Positions 8,423-17,587 of a stretch of 64,000 nt of DNA are shown here, one piece after another (the stretch's first letter is position 1; each line of letters begins with the position of its first letter). Source of the stretch: Pseudolysobacter sp964466115 (lineage in GTDB: Bacteria; Pseudomonadota; Gammaproteobacteria; Xanthomonadales; Rhodanobacteraceae); NCBI GenBank assembly GCA_964466115.1, contig CAYXMH010000002.1, positions 182,978-246,977 on the forward strand, written 5' to 3'. Under the pieces are notes generated by a model. It worked only from the letters and a program-made list of their open reading frames with translations. It had not been told where the DNA came from and did not search any database. A program made the position numbers and the translations under genes.

Positions 8423-9601
8423 TTACCGGCTTTTCCAATCTTCCCTAACCCAAAACCGCAACAACAGCGCAGCCACGAAGGCACACCCACCGCCAAACGC
8501 AAACGCGGTCAGCGGCGCAAATCCTTGCCATAACCAACCGAATAGCAACGACGCGGGCAGCAACATGATCCCAACCACCATGTTGTACCAGCCAAACGCG
8601 GTGCCGGATTGTTCGCGCGGGACGATGTCTGCCACCAGGGCTTTTTCAGCGCCCTCGGTTGCGGCCAGGAACAAGCCGTAGCCGGCGAACAGCAGCCATA
8701 AGGTCCAGGTGTGGTCGTGCATAAGGCCAAGGGTTAGATAAAAAACGGCGTAAACGGCCCAGCCCGCGATAATCAATTGGGTGCGGCCTAGGCGATCGGA
8801 TAACGCCGACAGCGGTGTTGAAAACACCGTGGCGATTAAGGAGACCAATGCCCATAGCATCGGTACTTGATACTCGGGTAACCCCAACTCACGCGCACGC
8901 AGCAACAAGAACATATTCGATGAATTTCCGAGCGTGAACAACGCCAATACCAGCAGATAGCGTTTGAACGCGGGTGGAAAGCCGTCGAGTTTCCAGCTGA
9001 AACGCGGTGGCGCTAACGAATCGGTTCGCGGCGGATCGCGCAGGCTTAGGCTTAAGGCAATTACGATAACGGCCGGGATCACGGCAACGAAGAAGATCGT
9101 ACGCAGCGGAACACCGCAGGCGAGCATCAGCGCGGCCAGTAAGGGGCCAATCACGGCACCGGCATTATCCATGCTGCGGTGAAAACCGAACGCCATGCCG
9201 CGTTGCTTTGGATCGACGCTTAAATTCAGCATCGCATCGCGCGGGGCGCTGCGTAGGCCTTTGCCGAGACGATCGGCGAATCGGCACAACAGCAACCAAG
9301 GCCAAGCACTGGCCAAACCAATCAATGGCCGCGCGAATCCCGCTAAACCATAACCGGCCAGCACCCAGATTTTGATTGTGCGCGAGCGATCAGCCAGAAC
9401 ACCGACGACGAGTTTCATCAGGCTGCTGACGGCTTCGGCGATGCCTTCGATTAGGCCCAGTGCTTTTGGACCGGCCATCAGCACGCTGGATAGGTACAAC
9501 GGGATCAGCGGGTAAATCATTTCGCTGGCGGCGTCGTTGCATAGGCTGATGAGGCCTAGGAGCCAGATGGTGCGGGGGAGTTTAAGAATCGCGGCGAACA
9601 C
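8423..9601 (-). CDS. Major facilitator superfamily transporter
   Basis: 392 residues with about 12 hydrophobic segments. Family-typical loop motifs follow helix 2 (GVLADRSRTIKIW) and helix 4 (RFADRLGKGLRSAPRDAM). The GTG start directly follows the rarA stop codon (TAAGTG), so it is cotranscribed with rarA and probably translationally coupled. The substrate cannot be read from sequence; the RxGKGxRxxPRD loop is shared with a group of uncharacterised multidrug-like MFS proteins. It interrupts the rarA-serS order known from E. coli. Confidence 0.88.
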   Translation of the reverse strand: MFAAILKLPRTIWLLGLISLCNDAASEMIYPLIPLYLSSVLMAGPKALGLIEGIAEAVSSLMKLVVGVLADRSRTIKIWVLAGYGLAGFARPLIGLASAWPWLLLCRFADRLGKGLRSAPRDAMLNLSVDPKQRGMAFGFHRSMDNAGAVIGPLLAALMLACGVPLRTIFFVAVIPAVIVIALSLSLRDPPRTDSLAPPRFSWKLDGFPPAFKRYLLVLALFTLGNSSNMFLLLRARELGLPEYQVPMLWALVSLIATVFSTPLSALSDRLGRTQLIIAGWAVYAVFYLTLGLMHDHTWTLWLLFAGYGLFLAATEGAEKALVADIVPREQSGTAFGWYNMVVGIMLLPASLLFGWLWQGFAPLTAFAFGGGCAFVAALLLRFWVREDWKSR

Positions 9602-10966
9602 TTAAGTTTTGCGCCCGCGCGAATTGCTTCTGGCCTGGTTGCGCGCGCTGCGCAACGAATCCAATCTTTCCTTTATGCGCAATTCCAAGCCACGCTCAGT
9701 TGGTTGGTAGTATTCGCGCTGAGCCAGCGCATCGGGCAAACACTGCTGGTCGAGTGCGACGCCACCGACGGCATCGTGATCGTATTGATAGGCTTTGCCG
9801 TAATCCAATTGCTTCATGAGTTTGGTCGGCGCATTGCGCAAATGCAGGGGAACGTCCAGCGTGCCGAATTCGCGCACGTCGGCGCGCACTGCGTTCATCG
9901 CGCTGTACACCGCATTGCTTTTCGGCGCCAAAGCAAGATAGACCACCGTTTGTGCCAGCGCCAATTCGCCTTCGGGACTACCCAGGCGCTCAAACGTTTG
10001 CCACGCGTCCAAGGCTTGCGACAACGCTTTTGGATCGGCCAGGCCAATGTCTTCGGCGGCCATGCGCAATAAGCGCCGCGCCAGATAATGTGGATCGCAG
10101 CCACCGTCGAGCATGCGCGCGAACCAGTACAGCGCGGCATCCGGGTCGGAGCTGCGTACCGATTTGTGCAAGGCGGAGATTTGGTCGTAGAACTGCTCGC
10201 CGCCTTTGTCGAAGCGGCGTGTGCGGTCGGCCAGCACTTGCTCCAACGTGCGCGCATCGATGACGCCGTCATTGGCGACGTCGGCGGCGATTTCGAGCAG
10301 GGTTAATGCCCGGCGAACATCGCCGTCGCTGGCGCGCGCAATCAACTCCAATTCCGGATTGCCGATTTTAAGGTTCAATGCACCGAGGCCGCGTTCGCTA
10401 TCGGCTAAAGCGCGTTGCAAGGCGATGACGATGTCGGGCGGTGTGAGTGCGTCCATCACGTGCACGCGGCAACGTGACAGCAAAGCGGAGTTCAACTCGA
10501 ACGATGGATTCTCGGTGGTCGCGCCGATAAATAAGATAATGCCCTTCTCAATATGCGGCAGAAACGCATCCTGTTGGGCTTTGTTAAACCGATGCACTTC
10601 ATCAACAAACAACACCGTGCGCTTGCCTTGCGCAAAATTGACTTGCGCCTCGCTCAGCGCTTCGCGCACATCGGCCAAACCGGACAACACAGCGGAAATC
10701 GCGCGGAATTCGGCTTGGCTGTATTTGGCCAACAGCAAGGCCAATGTAGTCTTGCCGCAGCCCGGCGGCCCCCACAGCACCATCGAGTGCACATGGCCGG
10801 ATTCGATCGCGCGGCGCAGTGCTGAATCGGGTGCCATCAAGCGTTGTTGCCCGACGATCTCATCGAGCGTCTGCGGGCGCATGCGTTCGGCCAGCGGTTT
10901 CAACCCTTGCGGCTCGGGGAACAGCTCGGGTCCTGCGGATTTGGTTTTCCGCGCCATTGCCCGCAT
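9602..10966 (-). CDS. rarA: Replication-associated recombination protein A (AAA+ ATPase)
   Basis: 454 residues, normal for RarA/MgsA, a clamp-loader-like AAA+ ATPase acting at stalled replication forks. The Walker A GPPGCGKTT is at about residues 66-74 and the Walker B VLFVDEVHRF at about 118-127, with TTENPSFELN sensor 1 after it. The C-terminal oligomerisation region has the family signature around YLARRLLRMAAEDIGLADP. The ATG overlaps the lolA stop codon (TAATG), implying translational coupling. A slightly later ATG (10957) is an alternative start. Confidence 0.96.
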   Translation of the reverse strand: MRAMARKTKSAGPELFPEPQGLKPLAERMRPQTLDEIVGQQRLMAPDSALRRAIESGHVHSMVLWGPPGCGKTTLALLLAKYSQAEFRAISAVLSGLADVREALSEAQVNFAQGKRTVLFVDEVHRFNKAQQDAFLPHIEKGIILFIGATTENPSFELNSALLSRCRVHVMDALTPPDIVIALQRALADSERGLGALNLKIGNPELELIARASDGDVRRALTLLEIAADVANDGVIDARTLEQVLADRTRRFDKGGEQFYDQISALHKSVRSSDPDAALYWFARMLDGGCDPHYLARRLLRMAAEDIGLADPKALSQALDAWQTFERLGSPEGELALAQTVVYLALAPKSNAVYSAMNAVRADVREFGTLDVPLHLRNAPTKLMKQLDYGKAYQYDHDAVGGVALDQQCLPDALAQREYYQPTERGLELRIKERLDSLRSARNQARSNSRGRKT

Positions 10967-11616
10967 TAATCCTTGATCGGAAACACGTCAGCACCGGGTT
11001 TCACATCGCCAATCACATCTACCCCTTTGGGCGGCGTGAACTTAAATTCGCCCACTGCGAGTATTGGGTTGCGCTGCCAATTCTCGAAACGAATTTCGGT
11101 GCGGTTGCCCAAGGTATCCTTAAACTGCATGCGCTTAAGCTGCTGCGCGTCGAAACCCAAATCGGCGTATTCGAACGCGGCTTCTTTCTCTTTCGGCTTT
11201 AATCGCAGCCACAGCATGCCGTCGTGCTCGCCTTGTTCGGAGGCGGTAAATTCCCGATCGATCTGGCTAAGATCGGTCAACACGGTCAACGGGCTGTGCG
11301 CTTCCTCTTGGCTTTGATTGCGCACCGAGACTTGTTCCAGATCCGGATCGTAAATCCAGACGTGATCGCCATCGGCGACAATCGATTGCTTGTACGGCGT
11401 TAAGGTTTCCCAGCGGAATTGCCGTGGGGCTTTCAAGGCCAACGTGCCGCGCGTGGGGTCTTTCGGTTTATCGGAGGCATCGAACACCTGCTGCGAGAAC
11501 GCGGCGGTGACGGCATCCAACCCTTTCGAAAACGCCTCCATGCGCGCGCGCGCACTTTCGGCGCCATACGCGTCGATGGAAATGAAAAGAGCAATCAATA
11601 AATGGAGTTTGCGCAC
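10966..11616 (-). CDS. lolA: Outer-membrane lipoprotein carrier protein LolA
   Basis: 216 residues. Periplasmic chaperone that carries lipoproteins from LolCDE to LolB at the outer membrane. The signal peptide covers roughly residues 1-19 (LHLLIALFISIDAYGAE). The mature part shows LolA features: FSQQVFDASDK near the start, then the RGTLALKAPRQFRWET strand pair and DPDLEQVSV. GTG start with AAAGG upstream. It lies 54 bp after ftsK and overlaps rarA by one base, the classical ftsK-lolA-rarA operon. Confidence 0.96.
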   Translation of the reverse strand: MRKLHLLIALFISIDAYGAESARARMEAFSKGLDAVTAAFSQQVFDASDKPKDPTRGTLALKAPRQFRWETLTPYKQSIVADGDHVWIYDPDLEQVSVRNQSQEEAHSPLTVLTDLSQIDREFTASEQGEHDGMLWLRLKPKEKEAAFEYADLGFDAQQLKRMQFKDTLGNRTEIRFENWQRNPILAVGEFKFTPPKGVDVIGDVKPGADVFPIKD

Positions 11617-11670
11617 TTATGTACCTTTAAGAAACCCATGGGCTTGGTGATGCGGAAATAAAGAACGAAG

Positions 11671-13995
11671 TTACATCTGCGGCGGCTCTGGCGCCAGCAC
11701 TTCGCGATTGCCGTTGTGCTGCGGCGCGCTGACCACGCCATCGGCTTCCATTTGCTCGATCAAGCGCGCGGCGCGGTTGTAGCCGACTTTCAAACGCCGC
11801 TGCACACCGGAGATCGAGGCGCGCCGAGATTCAGTGACGATGCGCACGGCTTGATCGTACAGCTCGTCATAATCGCCACCGGTCGCACCGATTTCATCTT
11901 CGGGCAAACCGCTTTCACCGACCACACGGCCATCGCCCAACGATTGAATCTCTTCCAGCACACCGCCGATGTATTCCGGGCGGCCCTGCAGGCGCAGGTG
12001 GCTGACCACCTTATGCACCTCGTGATCGTCGACAAACGCGCCGTGCACGCGCTCGGGCGTTGCGGTGCCGGGCGGTAGATACAGCATATCGCCGTGACCG
12101 AGCAAGGCTTCAGCGCCGGATTGATCGAGGATCGTGCGTGAATCGATTTTGCTTGATACCTGGAACGCGATGCGCGTTGGGATATTCGCCTTGATCAAGC
12201 CGGTAATCACATCGACCGACGGCCGCTGCGTGGCCAAGATCAAATGCACGCCGGCGGCGCGCGCTTTTTGCGCGAGGCGCGCGATCAATTCTTCGACTTT
12301 TTTGCCGACGATCATCATCATATCGGCGAATTCGTCGATGATGATCACGATGTACGGCAACGGCTCCAACGGTTGCGCCGTGGCGATGGGGCGGTCCGGT
12401 TTGGTGACGAACAACGGATCGAGCAGCGGCTGGCCAACGTCGAGCGCATCTTTCACCTTGCGGTTGAACCCACCTAAGTTGCGCACACCGATCGCGGCCA
12501 TCAATTTATAGCGACGCTCCATCTCGGCCACGCACCAGCGCAAGGCGTTGGCGGCCTCTTTCATATCGGTGACGACGGGTGCGAGCAAATGCGGAATGCC
12601 TTCGTATACCGACAGCTCCAGCATTTTTGGATCGATCATGATCATGCGCACATCGCGCGCGCTGGCCTTGTACAAAAGGCTAAGCACCATCGCGTTCAGC
12701 GCCACCGATTTGCCGGAACCCGTGGTGCCGGCGACCAGCAAATGCGGCATTTTTGCTAAATCCACAACGGTGGGGCGTCCGCCGATGTCTTTGCCTAGCG
12801 CCAAGGACAATGGCGACGCCAGGCGATCGTATTCTTTCGAACGTAGAATTTCCGACAGGTAAACGATTTCGCGATTGACGTTCGGGATTTCCAAGCCAAT
12901 CACCGATTTGCCCGGAATTACATCGACCACACGCACGCTCGGCACCGACAGCCCGCGCGCAATGTCTTTGTCGAGGTTGGAAATCTGGCTGCCCTTGATG
13001 CCAGGCGCCGGCTGCAATTCAAAACGGGTAATGACTGGGCCGGGATAAACGCCAACCACCTGAGCATCAATACGGAAATCTTTGAGTTTGAATTCCACCT
13101 GGCGCGACAGCGCTTCCAGGGTTTCTTCGGAATAGCCTTTGCCCTGCGGCTTGGGCTCATCCAGCAGCGACAGCGGTGGCAGATCGCCACTGGTACCAAT
13201 GCCGGTAAACAACGGAATCTGCGCTTCGCGTTCGGCGCGCTCGCTTTTCTCGACCGGTGCCAATACCGGCTCGATTCGAACCGGATCGCGCCGCGATTGC
13301 TTGACCGTCTCGGTTTTGCGCACCACTTCGCGCTCGACGCGGGCGCTGTGCGCGGTTTTCCAGTCATCGGCCTTGCGCACGCTGGTGCCAAACCAGCCGA
13401 ACAGCGCATAAGCCGATCGGCCGATCGCATCCATCAGCCGGAACCAGGACAAACCGGTGGCCAAGGTCACGGCAACTAAAAACAATCCCAGCAAAAACAG
13501 CGTGGCGCCGAGAAACCCAAACCCCTTCATCAACACGCCGCCAATCAGCTGGCCCAGAATGCCACCGGCTTTGGCGGGTAAAAATAAGGGACCGGTAAAG
13601 TGCAAATGCGCCAATCCGGTGCCACCGACAAAAAACGCGGCACCACCGATTAAGCGCAAGGTGGGCTCCCACGTCGAAACTTGGCCGGGAACGGTGCGGT
13701 TGCGCAGCAAAGTGGCGCCAACCGCCAGCAATAACAACGGAAACGCATACGCCAAAATGCCGAAAAAATAAAACGCGAGATCAGCGAAATGCGCGCCAAA
13801 GGCCCCACCAAAATTGCGCACTGGACCGGCCTGGCCGACGTAAGACCAGCCGGGATCCTGCGGGCTGTAGCTAACCAAGCACGCACCCAAATACACCACC
13901 AACGGTAACAACAGCAAGAATCCCGTTTCGCGCAGCAGACGCTGCACGTTCGCAGATAATGTTTTTGGTGGATTAGGTTTGAGTTCGCGCGCCAC
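11671..13995 (-). CDS. ftsK: DNA translocase FtsK
   Basis: 774 residues, a compact FtsK/SpoIIIE protein that pumps chromosomal DNA at the septum and activates XerCD at dif. The N-terminal 180 residues hold about four membrane helices. A charged linker of about 100 residues follows. The motor begins near residue 280, with Walker A AGTTGSGKSVALNAM near 422 and Walker B IVIIIDEFADMMMI. The C-terminal gamma winged-helix that reads KOPS ends the protein (SISGVQRRLKVGYNRAARL). GTG start with AAGGT upstream. In E. coli lrp lies upstream; here it is ald. Confidence 0.97.
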   Translation of the reverse strand: MARELKPNPPKTLSANVQRLLRETGFLLLLPLVVYLGACLVSYSPQDPGWSYVGQAGPVRNFGGAFGAHFADLAFYFFGILAYAFPLLLLAVGATLLRNRTVPGQVSTWEPTLRLIGGAAFFVGGTGLAHLHFTGPLFLPAKAGGILGQLIGGVLMKGFGFLGATLFLLGLFLVAVTLATGLSWFRLMDAIGRSAYALFGWFGTSVRKADDWKTAHSARVEREVVRKTETVKQSRRDPVRIEPVLAPVEKSERAEREAQIPLFTGIGTSGDLPPLSLLDEPKPQGKGYSEETLEALSRQVEFKLKDFRIDAQVVGVYPGPVITRFELQPAPGIKGSQISNLDKDIARGLSVPSVRVVDVIPGKSVIGLEIPNVNREIVYLSEILRSKEYDRLASPLSLALGKDIGGRPTVVDLAKMPHLLVAGTTGSGKSVALNAMVLSLLYKASARDVRMIMIDPKMLELSVYEGIPHLLAPVVTDMKEAANALRWCVAEMERRYKLMAAIGVRNLGGFNRKVKDALDVGQPLLDPLFVTKPDRPIATAQPLEPLPYIVIIIDEFADMMMIVGKKVEELIARLAQKARAAGVHLILATQRPSVDVITGLIKANIPTRIAFQVSSKIDSRTILDQSGAEALLGHGDMLYLPPGTATPERVHGAFVDDHEVHKVVSHLRLQGRPEYIGGVLEEIQSLGDGRVVGESGLPEDEIGATGGDYDELYDQAVRIVTESRRASISGVQRRLKVGYNRAARLIEQMEADGVVSAPQHNGNREVLAPEPPQM

Positions 13996-14016
13996 CGCGT
14001 TATTTTACCTTAAGTT

Positions 14017-14041
14017 TTGTTTATAAAGCATTGTTTATAAA
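14017..14041 (-). promoter_or_regulatory. Direct repeat TTGTTTATAAA x2, possible ftsK promoter or operator
   Basis: An 11-bp direct repeat occurs at 14017-14027 and 14031-14041 in the 49-bp AT-rich gap between ald and ftsK. A spacing of 14 bp does not match a helical turn well. The repeated TTTATAAA on the minus strand could also supply a -10 element for ftsK. Confidence 0.3.
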
Positions 14042-14044
14042 TAA

Positions 14045-15109
14045 TTATTTCATCGATTTTAAGGCTGGATGAATGAGTTCACCGCCTTCGACATTTATGC
14101 CGCTGGCCAAGGCCGCATGATCGCGCCATTGTCCCGAAGCAATGCGCTGCACGTACGGCAAAATCGCCGCGCAAATCGCTTGCGACGATGTCTGCGGTAC
14201 CGCGCCCGGCATATTGGTCACGGCAAAATGCGTTACACCATCGACCACATAGGTGGGATCGGCATAAGTGGTCGGACGCGTGGTTTCAAAGCAACCGCCT
14301 TGATCCACCGAAATATCGACCATCACACTACCCGGCTCCATGGTTTTAACCATTGCCTTCGTCACCACGTGCGGTGCTTTGGCACTGGGGATCAGCACGG
14401 CACCAATGACCAAATCGGCCGTGGCCACTTCCCGCGCCACATACTCTTCATACGGATACAACGCGGTAACGTTGGTGCCCAACGCCATCATCTGCGCCAA
14501 ACGATCGGGGCGTTTATCGAACACCACGACATTCGCACCACCGGCCGCAGCCAACGAGGCCGAATTGCCGCCCGCCGCGCCCGCACCCAATACCACCACC
14601 TTGCCGCGCTCCGTGGACGGCAATCCGCCCAGCAATTTGCCCTTGCCACCGGCCGGTTGGTGCAGCAAATGCGTGCCGATCTGCACGGCGATACGTCCGG
14701 CGATGATCGACATCGGCGCCAGCAGGGGTAGCGAGCCGTCTTCCTCTTCCACGCTTTCGAATGCAATGCCGGTCAAGCCGATCGACAACAAACGCTTGGT
14801 CAGCTCCGGCTCTGGCGCCAGATGCAAATAGCAAAACAGCAGATGATCTTTGCGCAACAACGCCAAATCACCGGCGATCGGCTCTTTGACCTTAACGATC
14901 AACTGGCCCACTTCGTACAGTTTGGCCGCATCGGCCGCAATCTTTACCCCAACGCGCGAATACTCTTCATCCGAAAAGCCGCTCTTCTTGCCGGCTCCGG
15001 CCTGGACATAGACTTCATGCCCACGGCGCACCAAATCGGCGCAAGCGGCGGGAACTAAGGCAACGCGCCCTTCAAGGGTCTTGGTTTCGGAAGGAATCCC
15101 GATACGCAT
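14045..15109 (-). CDS. ald: Alanine dehydrogenase
   Basis: 354 residues. It catalyses reversible oxidative deamination of L-alanine to pyruvate with NAD+. The start at 15109 gives the family N-terminus MRIGIPSETKTLEGRVALVP and has AGGAG eight bases upstream. Substrate-binding KVKEP (about residue 75) and HLA (about 96), the NAD-binding GAGAAGGNSA (about 175), and the conserved DQGGCFETTRPTT segment are visible. It sits between ftsK and trxB, where E. coli has lrp. Ald genes are often under Lrp-family control, but no such regulator is in the window. Confidence 0.96.
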   Translation of the reverse strand: MRIGIPSETKTLEGRVALVPAACADLVRRGHEVYVQAGAGKKSGFSDEEYSRVGVKIAADAAKLYEVGQLIVKVKEPIAGDLALLRKDHLLFCYLHLAPEPELTKRLLSIGLTGIAFESVEEEDGSLPLLAPMSIIAGRIAVQIGTHLLHQPAGGKGKLLGGLPSTERGKVVVLGAGAAGGNSASLAAAGGANVVVFDKRPDRLAQMMALGTNVTALYPYEEYVAREVATADLVIGAVLIPSAKAPHVVTKAMVKTMEPGSVMVDISVDQGGCFETTRPTTYADPTYVVDGVTHFAVTNMPGAVPQTSSQAICAAILPYVQRIASGQWRDHAALASGINVEGGELIHPALKSMK

Positions 15110-15385
15110 GCAACACACTCCTAAATGAATGACAATACAAATTCAGTCCCCTCTGGCGCCTACGCCAGAAGAATAAATCTAAGGTTTCGCAGAAAAACTC
15201 GAAACGATGGCTTGATTCGTTGTGAAACTCCCCCCATTCTCTCGCATCTGTCCACCCAGTGTCGCGCACGAAGCGCAGCTCATTGGTGAAAGCCCAGGTC
15301 TTGCGCGTTTAACCATTCATCGGTTATCACGCGGTTTGATAATGCAGGAGCTGGAGGGACCGTAAATTATCGAAAAGGATTATAC

Positions 15386-16348
15386 ATGAGCACCCTCAAG
15401 CATTCGCGTCTGTTGATTTTAGGCTCAGGCCCGGCCGGTTACACCGCCGCCGTCTACGCCGCGCGCGCCAATCTCAAACCCACGTTGATCACCGGCCTGC
15501 AACAAGGCGGTCAGCTGATGACGACCACCGATGTCGACAATTGGCCGGGCGATGTCGAAGGCTTGCAAGGACCGGCGTTGATGGAGCGCATGCAGCAACA
15601 TGCCGCACGCTTTAACACCGAGCTGGTATTCGACCATATTCATACGGCCGAGCTTGATCAGCGCCCGTTGCGCCTGATCGGAGATAGCGGCACTTATACC
15701 TGCGATGCCTTGATCATCGCCACCGGCGCCACCGCGAAATACATGGGGCTGCCCTCCGAGGACAAATTCAAAGGTCAAGGCGTTTCGGCTTGCGCCACGT
15801 GCGATGGATTTTTCTTCCGCGACCAAGATGTCGCCGTTATCGGCGGCGGCAACACCGCGGTCGAAGAAGCGCTGTATCTCGCCAATATCTGCAAAACCGT
15901 CACCTTGGTGCACCGGCGCGATAAATTGAAATCGGAAAAAATCCTGCAGGACAAACTATTCGTCAAAGAACGCGCCGGCAAGATCCGCATCGTTTGGAAC
16001 CATACCGTGGATGAAGTGTTGGGTGACGATAAAGGTGTCACTGGTGTGCGTTTGCGCAGTACCGTCGATAACAGCCAACAGGATTTACCCATCACCGGAT
16101 TGTTCGTCGCGATTGGGCACACACCCAATACCAGCTTGTTCGACGGTCAGCTCGATATGAGCAACGGTTACATCCGTATCAAGGCGGGGCTGGAAGGCGG
16201 CGCCACCGCGACCAGCGTTCCCGGTGTGTTCGCGGCCGGCGATGTCGCCGATCAGGTGTATCGCCAAGCGGTCACTTCGGCCGGTTTTGGCTGCATGGCG
16301 GCGTTGGACGCTGAGAAATATTTGGACAAGGTGGGTCTTGCCGGTTAA
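15386..16348 (+). CDS. trxB: Thioredoxin reductase (NADPH)
   Basis: 320 residues, the low-molecular-weight bacterial type. It transfers electrons from NADPH through FAD to thioredoxin. FAD-binding GSGPAGYTAA is at 13-22. The redox-active CATC is at 136-139, followed by DGFFF. NADPH-binding VIGGGNTAVEEA is near 152. The C-terminal FAD motif GVFAAGDVADQVYRQ is present. AAAGGA lies upstream of the ATG. It is divergent from ald across a 276-bp gap. A large perfect palindrome follows the gene. Confidence 0.97.
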   Translation: MSTLKHSRLLILGSGPAGYTAAVYAARANLKPTLITGLQQGGQLMTTTDVDNWPGDVEGLQGPALMERMQQHAARFNTELVFDHIHTAELDQRPLRLIGDSGTYTCDALIIATGATAKYMGLPSEDKFKGQGVSACATCDGFFFRDQDVAVIGGGNTAVEEALYLANICKTVTLVHRRDKLKSEKILQDKLFVKERAGKIRIVWNHTVDEVLGDDKGVTGVRLRSTVDNSQQDLPITGLFVAIGHTPNTSLFDGQLDMSNGYIRIKAGLEGGATATSVPGVFAAGDVADQVYRQAVTSAGFGCMAALDAEKYLDKVGLAG

Positions 16349-16360
16349 AGCTTAGAGCTG

Positions 16361-16446
16361 TTGTAGGCTGGTGCTGAACGAAGTGAAGCCCAGCGGATGC
16401 GTTGTCGCTAACGCTGGGCTTCACTTCGTTCAGCACCAGCCTACAA
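16361..16446. repeat. Perfect 34-bp inverted repeat after trxB (repeat element, possible terminator)
   Basis: Arms 16361-16394 and 16413-16446 are exact reverse complements over 34 bp (ends TTGTAGGCTGG and CCAGCCTACAA), with an 18-bp spacer. As RNA it would form a very stable hairpin 12 bp after the trxB stop codon. The size and perfection suggest a dispersed repeat rather than a simple terminator. Confidence 0.85.
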
Positions 16447-16480
16447 AAACCCCACCGTCTTTTACGTTGCCGTTTATTGC

Positions 16481-16508
16481 TTGCACCTTTTGTATAAAGC
16501 AGTAATTA
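16481..16508 (+). promoter_or_regulatory. Candidate sigma-70 promoter for aat
   Basis: TTGCAC (16481-16486) and TAATTA (16503-16508) are separated by 16 bp, just downstream of the palindrome and upstream of aat. Assigned by eye only. Confidence 0.3.
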
Positions 16509-16544
16509 TCTATCCATGACGACTGCCTCGCATCCCGCTTCGCG

Positions 16545-17270
16545 ATGAATCGGATTCCGGTCCTGACAGCAAACCCCGCCGACGCCTTCCCGCCAGTTGA
16601 GGAAGCATTGAGCGAACCCAATGGCCTATTAGCGGCCGGCGGCGATTTGTCGGTCACGCGGTTGCTGGAAGGTTACCGCCGAGGAATTTTCCCGTGGTAT
16701 TCGATCGGCGAACCGATTCTATGGTGGTCGCCCGATCCACGCATGGTATTCGACACCGGCCATATGCACATCCCGCAGCGCTTGCGGCACTGGCTTAAGC
16801 ACTGCGACTGGACCGTGCGCGCCGATCACGCGTTTCGCGCCGTGATGAAGGCCTGCGCACAACCGCGCCGGCAACAAGCGGAAACCTGGATTACCGATGA
16901 GATCTTGGCCGCTTATTGCGCATTGCACGAACAGGGGCATGCGCACTCGGTCGAGGTATACGAGAACGAACGCTTGGTCGGTGGGATCTACGGCGTCGCC
17001 ATTGGCCGCATGTTTTTTGGAGAGTCGATGTTCAGCGTTGTGACCCATGGATCGAAAGTCGCTTTACTGGCGTTGTGCCGGGCATTGCACGCTTGGGGCT
17101 TCCCATTATTGGATGCACAAGCCAGTTCCGATCATTTACGCACCCTGGGCGCTTACGAAATGCCGCGCTCACAATTTGGCCAATACCTGCAAAAATATTG
17201 CGCGGAACCGGCAAGCCCGCCCTGCTGGAAGGCGATTTTCCCGCTGAATTCCGCACGTAATTTGGCCTGA
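16545..17270 (+). CDS. aat: Leucyl/phenylalanyl-tRNA-protein transferase
   Basis: 241 residues. It adds Leu or Phe to proteins with N-terminal Lys or Arg, creating N-degrons recognised by ClpS and degraded by ClpAP. Family motifs are GLLAAGGDLSVTRLLEGYR near the N-terminus and GIFPWYSIGEPILWWSPDPR, followed by GGIYGVAIGRMFFGESMFS. clpS and clpA lie further along the window, as in E. coli (aat-infA-clpA-clpS), so the N-end-rule pathway is complete here. The ATG overlaps the stop codon of a 10-codon reading frame starting at 16516. Confidence 0.97.
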   Translation: MNRIPVLTANPADAFPPVEEALSEPNGLLAAGGDLSVTRLLEGYRRGIFPWYSIGEPILWWSPDPRMVFDTGHMHIPQRLRHWLKHCDWTVRADHAFRAVMKACAQPRRQQAETWITDEILAAYCALHEQGHAHSVEVYENERLVGGIYGVAIGRMFFGESMFSVVTHGSKVALLALCRALHAWGFPLLDAQASSDHLRTLGAYEMPRSQFGQYLQKYCAEPASPPCWKAIFPLNSARNLA

Positions 17271-17358
17271 ATGGGCATATTTCGCTTCCCGTATTCCGCC
17301 GAACATGGCAGAATCGCGCGCCGTTCGCGGCATAAACCCGCACCACACTTAGGAAACA

Positions 17359-17577
17359 ATGTCCAAAGACGATCAAATTGAAATGGATGGTACGGTTCTG
17401 GAAACCCTGCCAAACACCATGTTCCGCGTGAAGCTCGAAAACGGCCACGTGGTCACCGCCCATATCTCGGGCCGCATGCGCAAAAACTACATCCGCATTT
17501 TGACCGGCGACAAAGTCAAGGTCGAGATGACGCCATACGACCTGACCAAGGGTCGGATTACGTACCGCACAAAATAG
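17359..17577 (+). CDS. infA: Translation initiation factor IF-1
   Basis: 72 residues, the invariant length for IF-1. A single S1/OB-fold domain spans the protein (MDGTVLETLPNTMFRVKLEN, HISGRMRKNYIRILTGDKV, VEMTPYDLTKGRITYR). It binds the 30S A site during initiation. AGGA lies upstream of the ATG. It is 88 bp after aat, an order shared with E. coli. In E. coli clpA lies close by after a tRNA-Ser gene; here a giant RHS gene is in between. Confidence 0.98.
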   Translation: MSKDDQIEMDGTVLETLPNTMFRVKLENGHVVTAHISGRMRKNYIRILTGDKVKVEMTPYDLTKGRITYRTK

Positions 17578-17587
17578 GTTACTCGCG

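Noticed and set aside
10206..10976. 256-residue open frame antisense to rarA
   Set aside because: Composition is Ser/Ala/Arg-rich with no fold or motif. It is fully covered by rarA, whose AAA+ motifs are intact.
14069..14731. 220-residue open frame antisense to ald
   Set aside because: His/Arg/Gly-rich shadow of a well-supported gene; no start signal.
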